Positions 1 through 13,045 of a stretch of 64,000 nt of DNA are shown here, one piece after another (position 1 is the stretch's first letter; every line of letters begins with the position of its first letter). Source of the stretch: Rhyzopertha dominica (taxonomy: Eukaryota; Arthropoda; Insecta; Coleoptera; Bostrichidae). The stretch is from the NCBI GenBank assembly GCA_025024175.1, contig QCXZ01000003.1, forward strand, positions 40,014,257 to 40,078,256, given 5' to 3'. The notes beneath the pieces were generated by a model. The model saw nothing but the letters and a program-made list of their open reading frames with translations, had not been told where the DNA came from and did not search any database. The position numbers and the translations under genes are program-made.

Positions 1-39
1 AGCGCAGACGACCATTAAAAGCAGAATTTGTCGAACTAA

Positions 40-139
40 NNNNNNNNNNNNNNNNNNNNNNNNNNNNNNNNNNNNNNNNNNNNNNNNNNNNNNNNNNNNN
101 NNNNNNNNNNNNNNNNNNNNNNNNNNNNNNNNNNNNNNN
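40..139. other. Assembly gap, 100 N
   Basis: Exactly 100 N inside the satellite array. The fixed length, shared by all three gaps, suggests a scaffolder placeholder of unknown true size. Confidence 0.99.
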
Positions 140-3100
140 TGAAGCAACTGTTTCCAGAATGCTTTAAAACGAAGCCGTATTAAAGTGAAGACTTTGTCTC
201 TAACATTGTTAATTTCACCAATTGTGTCTTTTAATGGTCGTCCTTCGCTTCCGATCTGCAATAATGAGCAATTGTTTCCAGACACCATAAGGGCATGGCC
301 GTATTAAAGAGAATGCATTGTCTATAATATTGTTAGTTTGACCATTCTCCCTTTTAATGGTCGTCCTCGCATCCGATCTGCTATAATGAAGCTATTGTTT
401 CCAGAAAGCATAAGAGGATGCCGTATGAAAGTGAATGCGTTGTCTCTAATATTGTTAGTTTGACCAAATGTGCCTTTTAATGGCCACCTTCACTTCCATT
501 TGCTATAATAAAGCAACTGTTTCCAGAACGCTTAAGACGATGCAGTATTAAAGTGACTGCATCGTCTCTAATATTTTGACCAGTCGTGTTTTTTAATGGT
601 CTTCTTCGCTTCCTATTAGCTATAATGAAGCAACGGTTTTCATAATGCATAAGAGGATGGCGTATTAAAGTGGATGCGTTAGCTCTAATATTGCTAGTTT
701 GATAAAATTGTGCCTTTTAATTGTAGTCTTTGCTTGCGATTTGCTATAATGAAGCAACTGTTTCCAGAATGCTTAAAAGGAAGCCGTATTAAAGTGAAGG
801 CTTTGTCTCTAATATCGTTTAGGTTCGCCAAATGTGTCCTTTAATGGACGTCTTCGTTTCCGATCCGCAATAATGAAGCAATTGTTTCCAGATAGCATAA
901 GAGCATGCCGTATTAAAGGGAATGCAGTGTCTCTAATACTGTTAGTTTGACCAATTCTCCCTTTTAATGGTCGTCTTCGCATCCGATCTGCTATAATGAA
1001 GCTATTGCTTCCAGAAAGCATAAGAGGATGCCGTATGAATGTGAATGCGTTGTCTCTAATATTGTTAGTTTGACAAATTCTGCTTTTTAATTGTCGTCTT
1101 CGCTTCCTACTTGCTATAATGAAGCAACTGTTTCCAGAATGCTTAAAAGGAAGCCGTATTAAAGTGAAGGCTTTGTCTCTAATATTGTTAGTTTCACCAA
1201 TTGTGTCTTTTAATGGACGTCTTCGCTTCCGATCTGCAATAGTGAAGCAATTGTTTCCAGATAGCATAAGAGCATGCCGTATTAAAGAGAATGCAGTGTC
1301 TCTAATACTGTTAGTTTGACCAATTCTCCCTTTTAATGGTCGTCTTCGCATCCGATCTGCTATAATGAAGCAGTTGCTTCCAGAAAGCATAAGAGGATGC
1401 CGTATGAAAGTGAATGCGTTGCCTCTAATATTGTTAGTTTGACCAAATGTGCCTTTTAATGGCCGCCTTCACTTCCATTTGCTATAATAATAAAGCAACT
1501 GTTTCCAGAACGCTTAAGACGATGCAGTATTAAAGTGACTGCATCGTCTCTAATATTTTGACCAGTCGTGTTTTTTAATGGTCTTCGCTTCCTATTAGCT
1601 ATAATGAAGCAACGGTCTTCATAATGCATAAGAGGATGCCGTATTAAAGTGGATGCGTTACCTCTAATATTGCTAGTTTGATAAAATTGTGCCTTTTAAT
1701 TGTAATCTTTGCTTGCGATTTGGTATAATGAAGCAACTGTTTCCAGAATGCATAACGCGAATGCCGTATTAAAGACAATGCAGTGTCTCTAATACTGTTA
1801 GTTTGACCAATTCTCCCTTTTAATGGTCGTCTTCCCATCCGATCTGCTATAATGAAGATATTGCTTCCAGAAAACATAAGAGGATGCCGTATGAAAGTGA
1901 ATGCGTTGTCTCTAATATTGTTAGTTTGACAAATTCTGCTTTTTAATTGTCGTCCTCGCTTCCTACTTGCTATAATGAAGCAACTGTTTCCAGAATGCTG
2001 AAAAGGAAGCCGTATTAAAGTGAAGACTTTGTCTCTAATATTGTTAGTTTCACCCAAATGTGTCTTTTAATGGTCGTCTTCGCATCCGATCTGCTATAAT
2101 GAAGCTGTTTGTTTCCAGAAAGCATAAGAGGATGCCGTATGAAAGTGAATGCGTTGTCTCTAATATTGTTAGTTTGACAAATTCTGCTTTTTAGTGGTCG
2201 TCTTCGCTTCCTATTTGCTATAATGAAGCAACTGTTTCCAGAATGCATAGGAGGAAGACGTATTAAAGTCTCTAATATTGTTAATTTGACCAATTATGTC
2301 TTTTAATGGTCGTCTTCGCTTCCGATCTGCAATAATGAAGCAATTCTTAGTTTGACAAATTCTGCTTTTTAATGGTCGTCTTCGCTTCTTACTTGCTGTA
2401 ATGAAGCAACTGTTTCCAGAATGCTTAAAAGGAAGCCGTATTAAAGTGAAGACTTTGTCTCTAATATTGTTAGTTTCACCAATTGTGTCTTTTAATGGTC
2501 GTCTTCGCTTCCGATCTGCAATAATGAGCAATTGTTTCCAGATACCTTAAGAGCATGGCCGTATTAAAGAGAATGCATTGTCTCTAATATTGTTAGTTTG
2601 ACCAATTCTCCCTTTTAATGGTCGTCTTCGCATCCGATCTGCTATAATGAAGCTATTGTTTCCAGAAGGCATAAGAGGATGCCGTATGAAAGTGAATGCA
2701 TTGTCTCTAATATTGTTAGTTTGACCAATTCTCCCTTTTAATGGTCGTCTTCGCTTCCGATCTGCAATTATGAAGCAATTGTTCCAGATAGCATAAGAGC
2801 ATGCCGTATTAAAGAGTATGCATCGTCTTTAATACTGTTAGTTTGACCAATTCTCCCTTTTAATGGTCGTCTACGCTTCCTATTTGCTATAATGAAGCAA
2901 CTGTTTCCAGAATGCATAAGAGGAAGACGTATTAAAGTCTCTAATNNTGTTAATTTGACCAATTATGTCTTTTAATGGTCGTCTTCGCTTCCGATCTGCA
3001 ATAATGAAGCAATTGTTTCCAGATAGCATAAGAGCATGCTGTATTAAAGAGAATGAATGCATTGTCTCTAATNCTGTTAGTTTGACCAATTCTCCCTTTT

Positions 3101-4720
3101 AATGGTCGTCTTCGCATCCGATCTGCAATAATGAAGCAATAGTTTCCATATAACATAAGAGCATGCCGTATTAAAGAGAATGCATTGTCTCTAATATTGT
3201 TAGTTTGACCAATTCTCCCTTTTAATGGTCGTCTTCGCTTCCGATCTGCAATAATGAAGCAATTGTTCCAGATAGCATAAGAGCATGCCGTATTAAAGAG
3301 AATGCATTGTCTCTAATACAACTATTTTTACCATTTGTGCTTTTTAATAGTTGTCTTCGCTTCCGATGTGCTATAATGAAGCTGTTGTTTCCAGAAAGCA
3401 TAAGAGGATGCCGTATGAAAGTGAATGCGTTGTCTCTAATATTGTTAGTTTGACCAATTCTGCTTTTTAATGGTCGTTTTCGCTTCCTATTTGCTATAGT
3501 GAGGCAACCGTTTCCAGAATGTATAAGAGGATGCAGTATTAAAGCGAATGCATAGTCTCTAATACAACTAGTTTTACCATTTGTGCTTTTTAATAGTCGT
3601 CTTCGCTTCCGATGTGCTATAATAAAGCAACTATTTCCAGAATGCATAAGAAGGATGCCGTATTAAAGCGAATGCGTTGCCTCTGATATAACTAGTTTGA
3701 CCACATGTGCCTTTTATTTGTAGTCTTTGCTTCCGATTTGCTATANTGAAGCAACTATTTCCAGNATGCATAAGACGATGCAGTATTAAAGTGAATGTAT
3801 CGTCTCTAATATTTTGTCCAATCGTGTTTTTAATGTTCTTCTTCGCTTCCTATTTGCTGTAATGAAGCAACTGTTTCCAGAATGTATAAGAGGATGCCTT
3901 ATTAAAGTGAATGCGTTGCCTCTAGTATAACTAGTTTGAGCAATTGTACCTTTTAACTGTACGTCTTTGCTCCCGATTTGCTATAATGAAGCAACTGTTT
4001 CCAGAATGCATAANACGATGCCGTATTAAAGTGAATGCATCGTCTCTAATATTGTTATTTTGACCAATTGTGTCTTTTAATGGTCGTCTTCGCTCCCGAT
4101 CTGCTATATTGAAGCAACTGTTTCCAGAATGCATAAGATGATGCCGTATTAAAGTGAATGCATCGTCTCTATTACTGCTAGTTTGACCAAATGTGCCTTT
4201 TAATGGCCGCTTTCACTTCCATTTGCTATAATAAGGCAACTGCTTCCAGAATGCTTAAGACGATGCAGTATTAAAGTGAATGAATGCATCGTCTCTAATA
4301 TTTTGACCAGTCCTGTCTTCTAATAGCCTTCTTCGCTTCCTATTAGCTATAATGATGCAACTGTTTCCAGAATGTATAAGAGGATGCCGTATTAAAGTGG
4401 ATGCGTTACCTCTAATATTGCTAGTTTGATAAAATTGTGCCTTTAAATTGTAGTCTTTGCTTGCGATTTGGTATAATGAAGCAAACTGTTTCCAGAATGC
4501 ATAAGAGGATGCCGTATTAAAGTGGATGCGTTACCTCTAATATTGCTAGTTTGATAAAATTGTGCCTTTAAATTGTAGTCTTTGCTTGCGATTTGGTATA
4601 ATGAAGCAACTGTTTCCAGAAAGCATAATGTGAATGCCGTATTAAAGACAATGCTGTGTCTCTAATATTGTTAGTTTCACCAATTGTGACTTCTAATGGT
4701 CGTCTTCGCATCCGATCTGC

Positions 4721-7700
4721 TATAATGAAGCTGTTGTTTCCAGAAAGCATAAGAGGATGCCGTATGAAAGTGAATGCGTTGTCTCCAATATTGTTAGTTT
4801 GACAAATTCTGCTTTTTAATGGTCGTCTTCGCATCCGATCTGCTATAATGAAGCTGTTGTTTCCAGAAAGCATAAGAGGATGCCGTATGAAAGTGAATGC
4901 GTTGTCTCTAATATTGTTAGTTTGACAAATTCTGCTTTTTAGTGGTCGTCTTCGCTTCCTATTTGCTATAATGAAGCAACTGTTTCCAGAATGCATAAGA
5001 GGAGGACGTATTAAAGTCTCTAATATTGTTAATTTGACCAATTATGTCTTTTANTGGTCGTCTTCGCTTCCCATCTGCANTAATGAAGCAATTCTTAGTT
5101 TGACAAATTCTGCTTTTTAATGGTCGTCTTCGCTTCTTACTTGCTATAATGAAGCAACTGTTTCCAGAATGCTTAAAAGGAAGCCGTATTAAAGTGAAGA
5201 CTTTGTCTCTAACATTGTTAGTTTCACCAATTGTGTCTTTTAATGGTCGTCTTCGCTTCCGATCTGCAATAATGAGCAATTGTTTCCAGATACCATAAGG
5301 GCATGGCCGTATTAAAGAGAATGCATTGTCTCTAATATTGTTAGTTTGACCAATTCTCCCTTTTAATGGTCGTCTTCGCATCCGATCTGCTATAATGAAG
5401 CTATTGTTTCCAGAAAGCATAAGAGGATGCCGTATGAAAGTGAATGCGTTGTCTCTAATACTGTTAGTTTGACCAATTCTACCTTTTAATGGTCGTCTTC
5501 GCATCCGATCTGCTATAATGAAGCTATTGCTTCCAGAAAGCATAAGAGGATGCCGTATGAAAGTGAATGCGTTGTCTCTAATATTGTTAGTTTGAAAAAT
5601 TCTGCTTTTAATGGTCGTCTTCGCTTCCTACTTGCTATAATGCAGCAACTGTTTCCAGAATGCTTAAGAGGAAGCCGTATTAAAGTGAAGGCTTTGTCTC
5701 TAATATTGTTAGTTTCATCAATTGTGTCTTTTAATGGTCGTCTTCGCATCCGATCTGCTATAATGAAGCTGTTGTTTCCAGAAAGCATAAGAGGATGCCG
5801 TATGAAAGTGAATGCGTTGTCTCTAATATTGTTAGTTTGACAAATTCTGCTTTTTAGTTGTCGTCTTCGCTTCCTATTTGCTATAATGAAGCAACTGTTT
5901 CCAGAATGCATAGGAGGAAGACGTATTAAAGTCTCTAATATTGTTAATTTGACCAATTATGTCTTTTAATGGTCGTCTTCGCTTCCGATCTGCAATAATG
6001 AAGCAATTCTTAGTTTGACAAATTCTGCTTTTTAATGGTCGTCTTCGCTTCTTACTTGCTGTAATGAAGCAACTGTTTCCAGAATGCTTAAAAGGAAGCC
6101 GTATTAAAGTGAAGACTTTGTCTCTAATATTGTTAGTTTCACCAATTGTGTCTTTTAATGGTCGTCTTCGCTTCCGATCTGCAATAATGAGCAATTGTTT
6201 CCAGATACCATAGAGCATGGCCGTATTAAAGAGAATGCATTGTCTCTAATATTGTTAGTTTGACCAATTCTCCCTTTTAATGGTCGTCTTCGCATCCGAT
6301 CTGCTATAATGAAGATATTGCTTCCAGAAAACATAAGAGGATGCCGTATGAAAGTGAATGCGTTGTCTCTAATATTGTTAGTTTGACAAATTCTGCTTTT
6401 TAATGGTCGCCTTCGCTTCCTACTTGCTATAATGAAGCAACTGTTTCCAGAATGCTTAAAAGGAAGCCGTATTAAAGTGAAGACTTTGTCTCTAATATTG
6501 TTAGTTTCACCAATTGTGTCCTTTAATGGTCGTCTTCGCATCCGATCTGCCTATAATGAAGCTGTTGTTTCCAGAAAGCATAAGAGGATGCTGTATGAAA
6601 GTGAATGCGTTGTCTCTAATATTGTTAGTTTGACAAATTCTGCTTTTTAGTGGTCGTCTTCGCTTCCTATTTGCTATAATGAAGCAACTGTTTCCAGAAT
6701 GCATAGGAGGAAGNCGTATTAAAGTCTCTAATATTGTTAATTTGACCAATTATGTCTTTTAATGGTCGTCTTCGCTTCCGATCTGCAATAATGAAGCAAT
6801 TCTTAGTTTGACAAATTCTGCTTTTTANTGGTCGTCTTCNCTTCNTACTTGCTGTAATGAAGCAACTGTTTCCAGAATGCTTAAAAGGAAGCCTTATTAA
6901 AGTGAAGACTTTGTCTCTAATATTGTTAGTTTCACCAATTGTGTCTTTTAATGGTCGTCTTCGCTTCCGATCTGCAATAATGAGCAATTGTTTCCAGATA
7001 CCATAAGAGCATGGCCGTATTAAAGAGAATGCGTTGTCTCTAATATTGTTAGTTTGACCAATTCTCCCTTTTAATGGTCGTCTTCGCATCCGATCTGCTA
7101 TAATGAAGCTATTGTTTCCAGAAAGCATAAGAGGATGCCGTATGAAAGTGAATGCGTTGTCTCTAATATTGTTAGTTTGACCAAATGTGCCTTTTAATGG
7201 CCACCTTCACTTCCATTTGCTATAATAAAGCAACTGTTTCCAGAACGCTTAAGACGATGCAGTATTAAAGTGACTGCATCGTCTCTAATATTTTGACCAG
7301 TCGTGTTTTTTAATGGTCTTCTTCGCTTCCTATTAGCTATAATGAAGCAACGGTTTTCATAATGCATAAGAGGATGGCGTATTAAAGTGGATGCGTTACC
7401 TCTAATATTGCTAGTTTGATAAAATTGTGCCTTTTAATTGTAGTCTTTGCTTGCGATTTGCTATAATGAAGCAACTGTTTCCAGAATGCTTAAAAGGAAG
7501 CCGTATTAAAGTGAAGGCTTTGTCTCTAATATCGTTAGTTTCGCCAATTGTGTCTTTTAATGGACGTCTTCGTTTCCGATCTGCAATAATGAAGCAATTG
7601 TTTCCAGATAGCATAAGAGCATGCCGTATTGAAGAGAATGCAGTGTCTCTAATACTGTTAGTTTGACCAATTCTCCCTTTTAATGGTCGTCTTTGCATCC

Positions 7701-8190
7701 GATCTGCTATAATGAAGCTATTGCTTCCAGAAAGCATAAGAGGATGCCGTATGAAAGTGAATGCGTTGTCTCCAATATTGTTAGTTTGACAAATTCTGCT
7801 TTTTAATAGTCGTGTTCGCTTCCGATGTGCTACAATGAAGCAACTATTTCCAGAATGCATAAGAAGGTGCCGTATTAAAGCGGATGCGTTGCCTCTAATA
7901 TAGCTAGTTTGACCACATGTGCCTGTTATTTGTAGTCTTTGCTTCCGATTTGTTATAATGAAGCAACTATTTCCAGTATGCATAAGACGATGCAGTATTA
8001 AAGTGAATGCATCGTCTCTAATATTTTGTCCAATCGTGTTTTTAATGTTCTTCGCTTCCTATTTGCTATAATGAAGCAACTGTTTCCATAATGCAATAGA
8101 AGATGCCGTATTAAAGTGGATGCGTTACCTCTAATATTGCTAGTTTGATAAAATTGTGCCTTTTAATTGTAGTCTTTGCTTGCGATTTGC
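4721..8190 (+). repeat. Higher-order satellite block, copy 1 (3470 bp)
   Basis: This segment and the next one (8191-11594) match in the same order at an offset of 3470-3471 bp, including rare monomer variants, truncated monomers and ambiguous-base sites. Example pairs are the aagcaattcttag junction at 6001 and 9472, and the identical open-frame starts at 7427 and 10898. Upstream of 4721 the match to the sequence upstream of 8191 is only the general monomer similarity, so the boundary is sharp. Confidence 0.88.
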
Positions 8191-11100
8191 TATAATGAAG
8201 CTGTTGTTTCCAGAAAGCTTAAGAGGATGCCGTATGAAAGTGAATGCGTTGTCTCCAATATTGTTAGTTTGAAAAATTCTGCTTTTTAATGGTCGTCTTC
8301 GCATCCGATCTGCTATAATGAAGCTGTTGTTTCCAGAAAGCATAAGAGGATGCCGTATGAAAGTGAATGCGTTGTCTCTAGTATTGTTAGTTTGACAAAT
8401 TCTGCTTTTTAGTGGTCGTCTTCGCTTCCTATTTGCTATAATGAAGCAACTGTTTCCAGAATGCATAAGAGGAAGACGTATTAAAGTCTCTAATATTGTT
8501 AATTTGACCAATTATGTCTTTTAATGGTCGTCTTCGCTTCCGATCTGCAATAATGAAGCAATTCTTAGTTTGACAAATTCTGCTTTTTAATGGTCGTCTT
8601 CGCTTCTTACTTGCTATAATGAAGCAACTGTTTCCAGAATGCTTAAAAGGAAGCCGTATTAAAGTGAAGACTTTGTCTCTAACATTGTTAATTTCACCAA
8701 TTGTGTCTTTTAATGGTCGTCTTCGCTTCCGATCTGCAATAATGAGCAATTGTTTCCAGATACCATAAGGGCATGGCCGTATTAAAGAGAATGCATTGTC
8801 TCTAATATTGTTAGTTTGACCAATTCTCCCTTTTAATGGTCGTCTTCGCATCCGATCTGCTATAATGAAGCTATTGTTTCCAGAAAGCATAAGAGGATGC
8901 CGTATGAAAGTGAATGCGTTGTCTCTAATACTGTTAGTTTGACCAATTCTACCTTTTAATGGTCGTCTTCGCATCCGATCTGCTATAATGAAGCTATTGC
9001 TTCCAGAAAGCATAAGAGGATGCCGTATGAAAGTGAATGCGTTGTCTCTAATATTGTTAGTTTGAAAAATTCTGCTTTTTAATGGTCGTCTTCGCTTCCT
9101 ACTTGCTATAATGAAGCAACTATTTCCAGAATGCTTAAGAGGAAGCCGTATTAAAGTGAAGGCTTTGTCTCTAATATTGTTAGTTTCATCAATTNTGTCT
9201 TTTAATGGTCGTCTTCGCATCCGATCTGCTATAATGAAGCTGTTGTTTCCAGAANGCATAAGAGGATGCNGTATGAAAGTGAATGCGTTGTCTCTAATAT
9301 TGTTAGTTTGACAAATTCTGCTTTTTAGTGGTCGTCTTCGCTTCCTATTTGCTATAATGAAGCAACTGTTTCCAGAATGCATAGGAGGAAGACGTATTAA
9401 AGTCTCTAATATTGTTAATTTGACCAATTATGTCTTTTAATGGTCGTCTTCGCTTCCGATCTGCAATAATGAAGCAATTCTTAGTTTGACAAATTCTGCT
9501 TTTTAATGGTCGTCTTCGCTTCTTACTTGCTGTAATGAAGCAACTGTTTCCAGAATGCTTAAAAGGAAGCCGTATTAAAGTGAAGACTTTGTCTCTAATA
9601 TTGTTAGTTTCACCAATTGTGTCTTTTAATGGTCGTCTTCGCTTCCGATCTGCAATAATGAGCAATTGTTTCCAGATACCATAAGAGCATGGCCGTATTA
9701 AAGAGAATGCATTGTCTCTAATATTGTTAGTTTGACCAATTCTCCCTTTTAATGGTCGTCTTCGCATCCGATCTGCTATAATGAAGATATTGCTTCCAGA
9801 AAACATAAGAGGATGCCGTATGAAAGTGAATGCGTTGTCTCTAATATTGTTAGTTTGACAAATTCTGCTTTTTAATGGTCGCCTTCGCTTCCTACTTGCT
9901 ATAATGAAGCAACTGTTTCCAGAATGCTTAAAAGGAAGCCGTATTAAAGTGAAGACTTTGTCTCTAATATTGTTAGTTTCACCAATTGTGTCCTTTAATG
10001 GTCGTCTTCGCATCCGATCTGCTATAATGAAGCTGTTGTTTCCAGAAAGCATAAGAGGATGCTGTATGAAAGTGAATGCGTTGTCTCTAATATTGTTAGT
10101 TTGACAAATTCTGCTTTTTAGTGGTCGTCTTCGCTTCCTATTTGCTATAATGAAGCAACTGTTTCCAGAATGCATAGGAGGAAGACGTATTAAAGTCTCT
10201 AATATTGTTAATTTGACCAATTATGTCTTTTAATGGTCGTCTTCGCTTCCGATCTGCAATAATGAAGCAATTCTTAGTTTGACAAATTCTGCTTTTTAAT
10301 GGTCGTCTTCGCTTCTTACTTGCTGTAATGAAGCAACTGTTTCCAGAATGCTTAAAAGGAAGCCTTATTAAAGTGAAGACTTTGTCTCTAATATTGTTAG
10401 TTTCACCAATTGTGTCTTTTAATGGTCGTCTTCGCTTCCGATCTGCAATAATGAGCAATTGTTTCCAGATACCATAAGAGCATGGCCGTATTAAAGAGAA
10501 TGCGTTGTCTCTAATATTGTTAGTTTGACCAATTCTCCCTTTTAATGGTCGTCTTCGCATCCGATCTGCTATAATGAAGCTATTGTTTCCAGAAAGCATA
10601 AGAGGATGCCGTATGAAAGTGAATGCGTTGTCTCTAATATTGTTAGTTTGACCAAATGTGCCTTTTAATGGCCACCTTCACTTCCATTTGCTATAATAAA
10701 GCAACTGTTTCCAGAACGCTTAAGACGATGCAGTATTAAAGTGACTGCATCGTCTCTAATATTTTGACCAGTCGTGATTTTTAATGGTCTTCTTCGCTTC
10801 CTATTAGCTATAATGAAGCAACGGTTTTCATAATGCATAAGAGGATGCCGTATTAAAGTGGATGCGTTACCTCTAATATTGCTAGTTTGATAAAATTGTG
10901 CCTTTTAATTGTAGTCTTTGCTTGCGATTTGCTATAATGAAGCAACTGTTTCCAGAATGCTTAAAAGGAAGCCGTATTAAAGTGAAGGCTTTGTCTCTAA
11001 TATCGTTAGTTTCGCCAATTGTGTCTTTTAATGGACGTCTTCGTTTCCGATCTGCAATAATGAAGCAATTGTTTCCAGATAGCATAAGAGCATGCCGTAT

Positions 11101-11594
11101 TGAAGAGAATGCAGTGTCTCTAATACTGTTAGTTTGACCAATTCTCCCTTTTAATGGTCGTCTTCGCATCCGATCTGCTATAATGAAGCTATTGCTTCCA
11201 GAAAGCATAAGAGGATGCCGTATGAAAGTGAATGCGTTGTCTCCAATATTGTTAGTTTGACAAATTCTGCTTTTTAATAGTCGTGTTCGCTTCCGATGTG
11301 CTACAATGAAGCAACTATTTCCAGAATGCATAAGAAGGTGCCGTATTAAAGCGGATGCGTTGCCTCTAATATAGCTAGTTTGACCACATGTGCCTTTTAT
11401 TTGTAGTCTTTGCTTCCGTCTCTAATATTTTGTCCAATCGTGTTTTTAATGTTCTTCGCTTCCTATTTGCTATAATGAAGCAACTGTTTCCATAATGCAA
11501 TAGAAGATGCCGTATTAAAGTGGATGCGTTACCTCTAATATTGCTAGTTTGATAAAATTGTGCCTTTTAATTGTAGTCTTTGCTTGCGATTTGC
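8191..11594 (+). repeat. Higher-order satellite block, copy 2 (about 3404 bp)
   Basis: This is the head-to-tail partner of 4721-8190. It differs by scattered substitutions and by one deletion of about 67 bp near 11418, where tttgcttccg is joined directly to tctctaatattttg, removing about half a monomer. From 11595 the array continues with a segment that repeats 10932 onward at an offset of 662 bp, a second and smaller duplication. Confidence 0.87.
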
Positions 11595-12255
11595 TATAAT
11601 GAAGCAACTGTTTCCAGAATGCTTAAAAGGAAGCCGTATTAAAGTGAAGGCTTTGTCTCTAATATTGTTAGTTTCACCAATTGTGTCTTTTAATGGACAT
11701 CTTCGCTTCCGATCTGCAATAGTGAAGCAATTGTTTCCAGATAGCATAAGAGCATGCCGTATTAAAGAGAATGCAGTGTCTCTAATACTGTTAGTTTGAC
11801 CAATTCTCCCTTTTAATGGTCGTCTTCGCATCCGATCTGCTATAATGAAGCTGTTGCTTCCAGAAAGCATAAGAGGATGCCGTACGAAAGTGAATGNGTT
11901 GCCTCTAATATTGTTAGTTTGACCAAATGTGCATTTTNATGGCCGCCTTCATTTCCATTTGCTATATATAATAAAGCAACTGTTTCCAGAACGCTTAAGA
12001 CGATGCAGTATTAAAGTGACTGCANCGTGTCTAATATTTTGACCAGTCGTGTTTTTTAATGGTCTTCTTCGCTTCCTATTAGCTATAATGAAGCAANGGT
12101 TTTCATAATGCATAAGAGGATGCCGTATTAAAGTGGATGCGTTACCTCTAATATTGCTAGTTTGATAAAATTGTGCCTTTTAATTGTCGTCTTCGCTTCC
12201 TACTTGCTATAATGAAGCAACTGTTTCCAGAATGCTTAAAAGGAAGCCGTATTAA

Positions 12256-13045
12256 AATAATTTGAGCAAAAAAATTTCTTGTCTGTGGTATTGTTTGTGG
12301 ACACGATAACTTTCGAAAGACTTAATATATGAACTTGAAATTTAGCAAACGTATAAATATCAACTACCCAAAAGCGACCTATTGTTTATGGGGTAAGTAG
12401 GGTATCGGAAAGGGGGCGAAACTGGGGGGTAGCTACCCTTTTTGCAAATTTTTTTTTTCGTTTTAGTATGTTATTAGTAGTATAACTGCGAGTATTATTA
12501 GTTCTTATAAATTTTCGGTGCAGCAAACTATTTAGAATGTATTAGCAAAAAAGCGTCACTTAAAGAAAAGGGTTTTGCCTATATATCTCCGAATATATTT
12601 AATATATTCAAAAAATGAAAATACCACTAGATAGGAAAAAATTTCTCGCCAAAAGTGTCTTAGAAAATTTATTCAAAATTTTGAAATTTTCGAAATATTT
12701 CCAAAAAACCTATTTTGGACCCTGCTCGTACGATTTTTTTTTATGTTTTGGTATTATATAGAAAATCAAATTTCTGATCAGAAATCACTTTTGTAGTTTT
12801 TTTTGTTAAGTTGATAATTTTCGAGTTATTTGGAAAAAACCTATTTTAAAATTTATATATTTTGCTAATATCACGAGGACTGTTTGTCTTAGAATTTAAA
12901 TGTGTAGAGAGAAAAAATGCTCAAAACCTGATTAGGTACTAATCTATAGTATAAGAAATAAAAACGTAACTGTCATTTTTACAATTGGATGTGGAAGTAT
13001 TGATTCAATTTGCAGCGGTTTTTTAATTATAGGTGGGTACCTATT
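12256..13045 (+). repeat. Dispersed repeat family, copy 1 (about 790 bp)
   Basis: The sequence starts at the very end of the satellite, with ttgagcaaaaaaatttcttg at 12262, and ends near ttggatgtggaag and gcagcggttttt. It is closely similar to 22432-23060 (same strand) and to the reverse complement of about 60247-61035. Shared blocks include the actaccc/gcgacctattgttt segment, ggggtaagtag, the ttttcggtgcagcaaact segment, and the paired gctaatatctcgagaac and gtgtagagagaaaaaatgctc segments. No coding frame was seen. It is probably a non-autonomous mobile element or a fragment of a larger one; the class is not recognised. Confidence 0.85.

Larger units (their letters stand above)
1..12255. repeat. 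Satellite array, ~123-bp monomer, with higher-order structure
   Basis: The stretch consists of head-to-tail copies of a monomer of about 123 bp, interrupted by the N gap at 40-139. Landmarks repeat in each copy: a block like cttcgcttccgatctgc, then ataatgaagcaactg, tttccagaatgcataag, a gccgtattaaagtgaatgc block and tctctaatattgttag. Neighbouring ATGs of the ataatgaag block lie at 9111, 9234 and 9357, exactly 123 apart. Shorter variants (112 and 65 bp steps) recur. Because 123 is a multiple of three, long open frames run through many monomers on both strands, up to 332 codons at 8429-9427 on the minus strand. I read these as by-products of the period, not as genes. The array runs off the left end of the window. 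Confidence 0.97.

Noticed and set aside
8429..9427. 332-codon minus-strand open frame and many similar ones in 809-11870
   Set aside because: They are read-through of a 123-bp satellite with no domain; frames are open on both strands because the period is a multiple of three.
140..12255. Tandem array as a CRISPR or as a CENP-B-box satellite
   Set aside because: Repeats are contiguous without unique spacers, the genome is eukaryotic, and I could not find a CENP-B-box-like 17-mer in the monomer.
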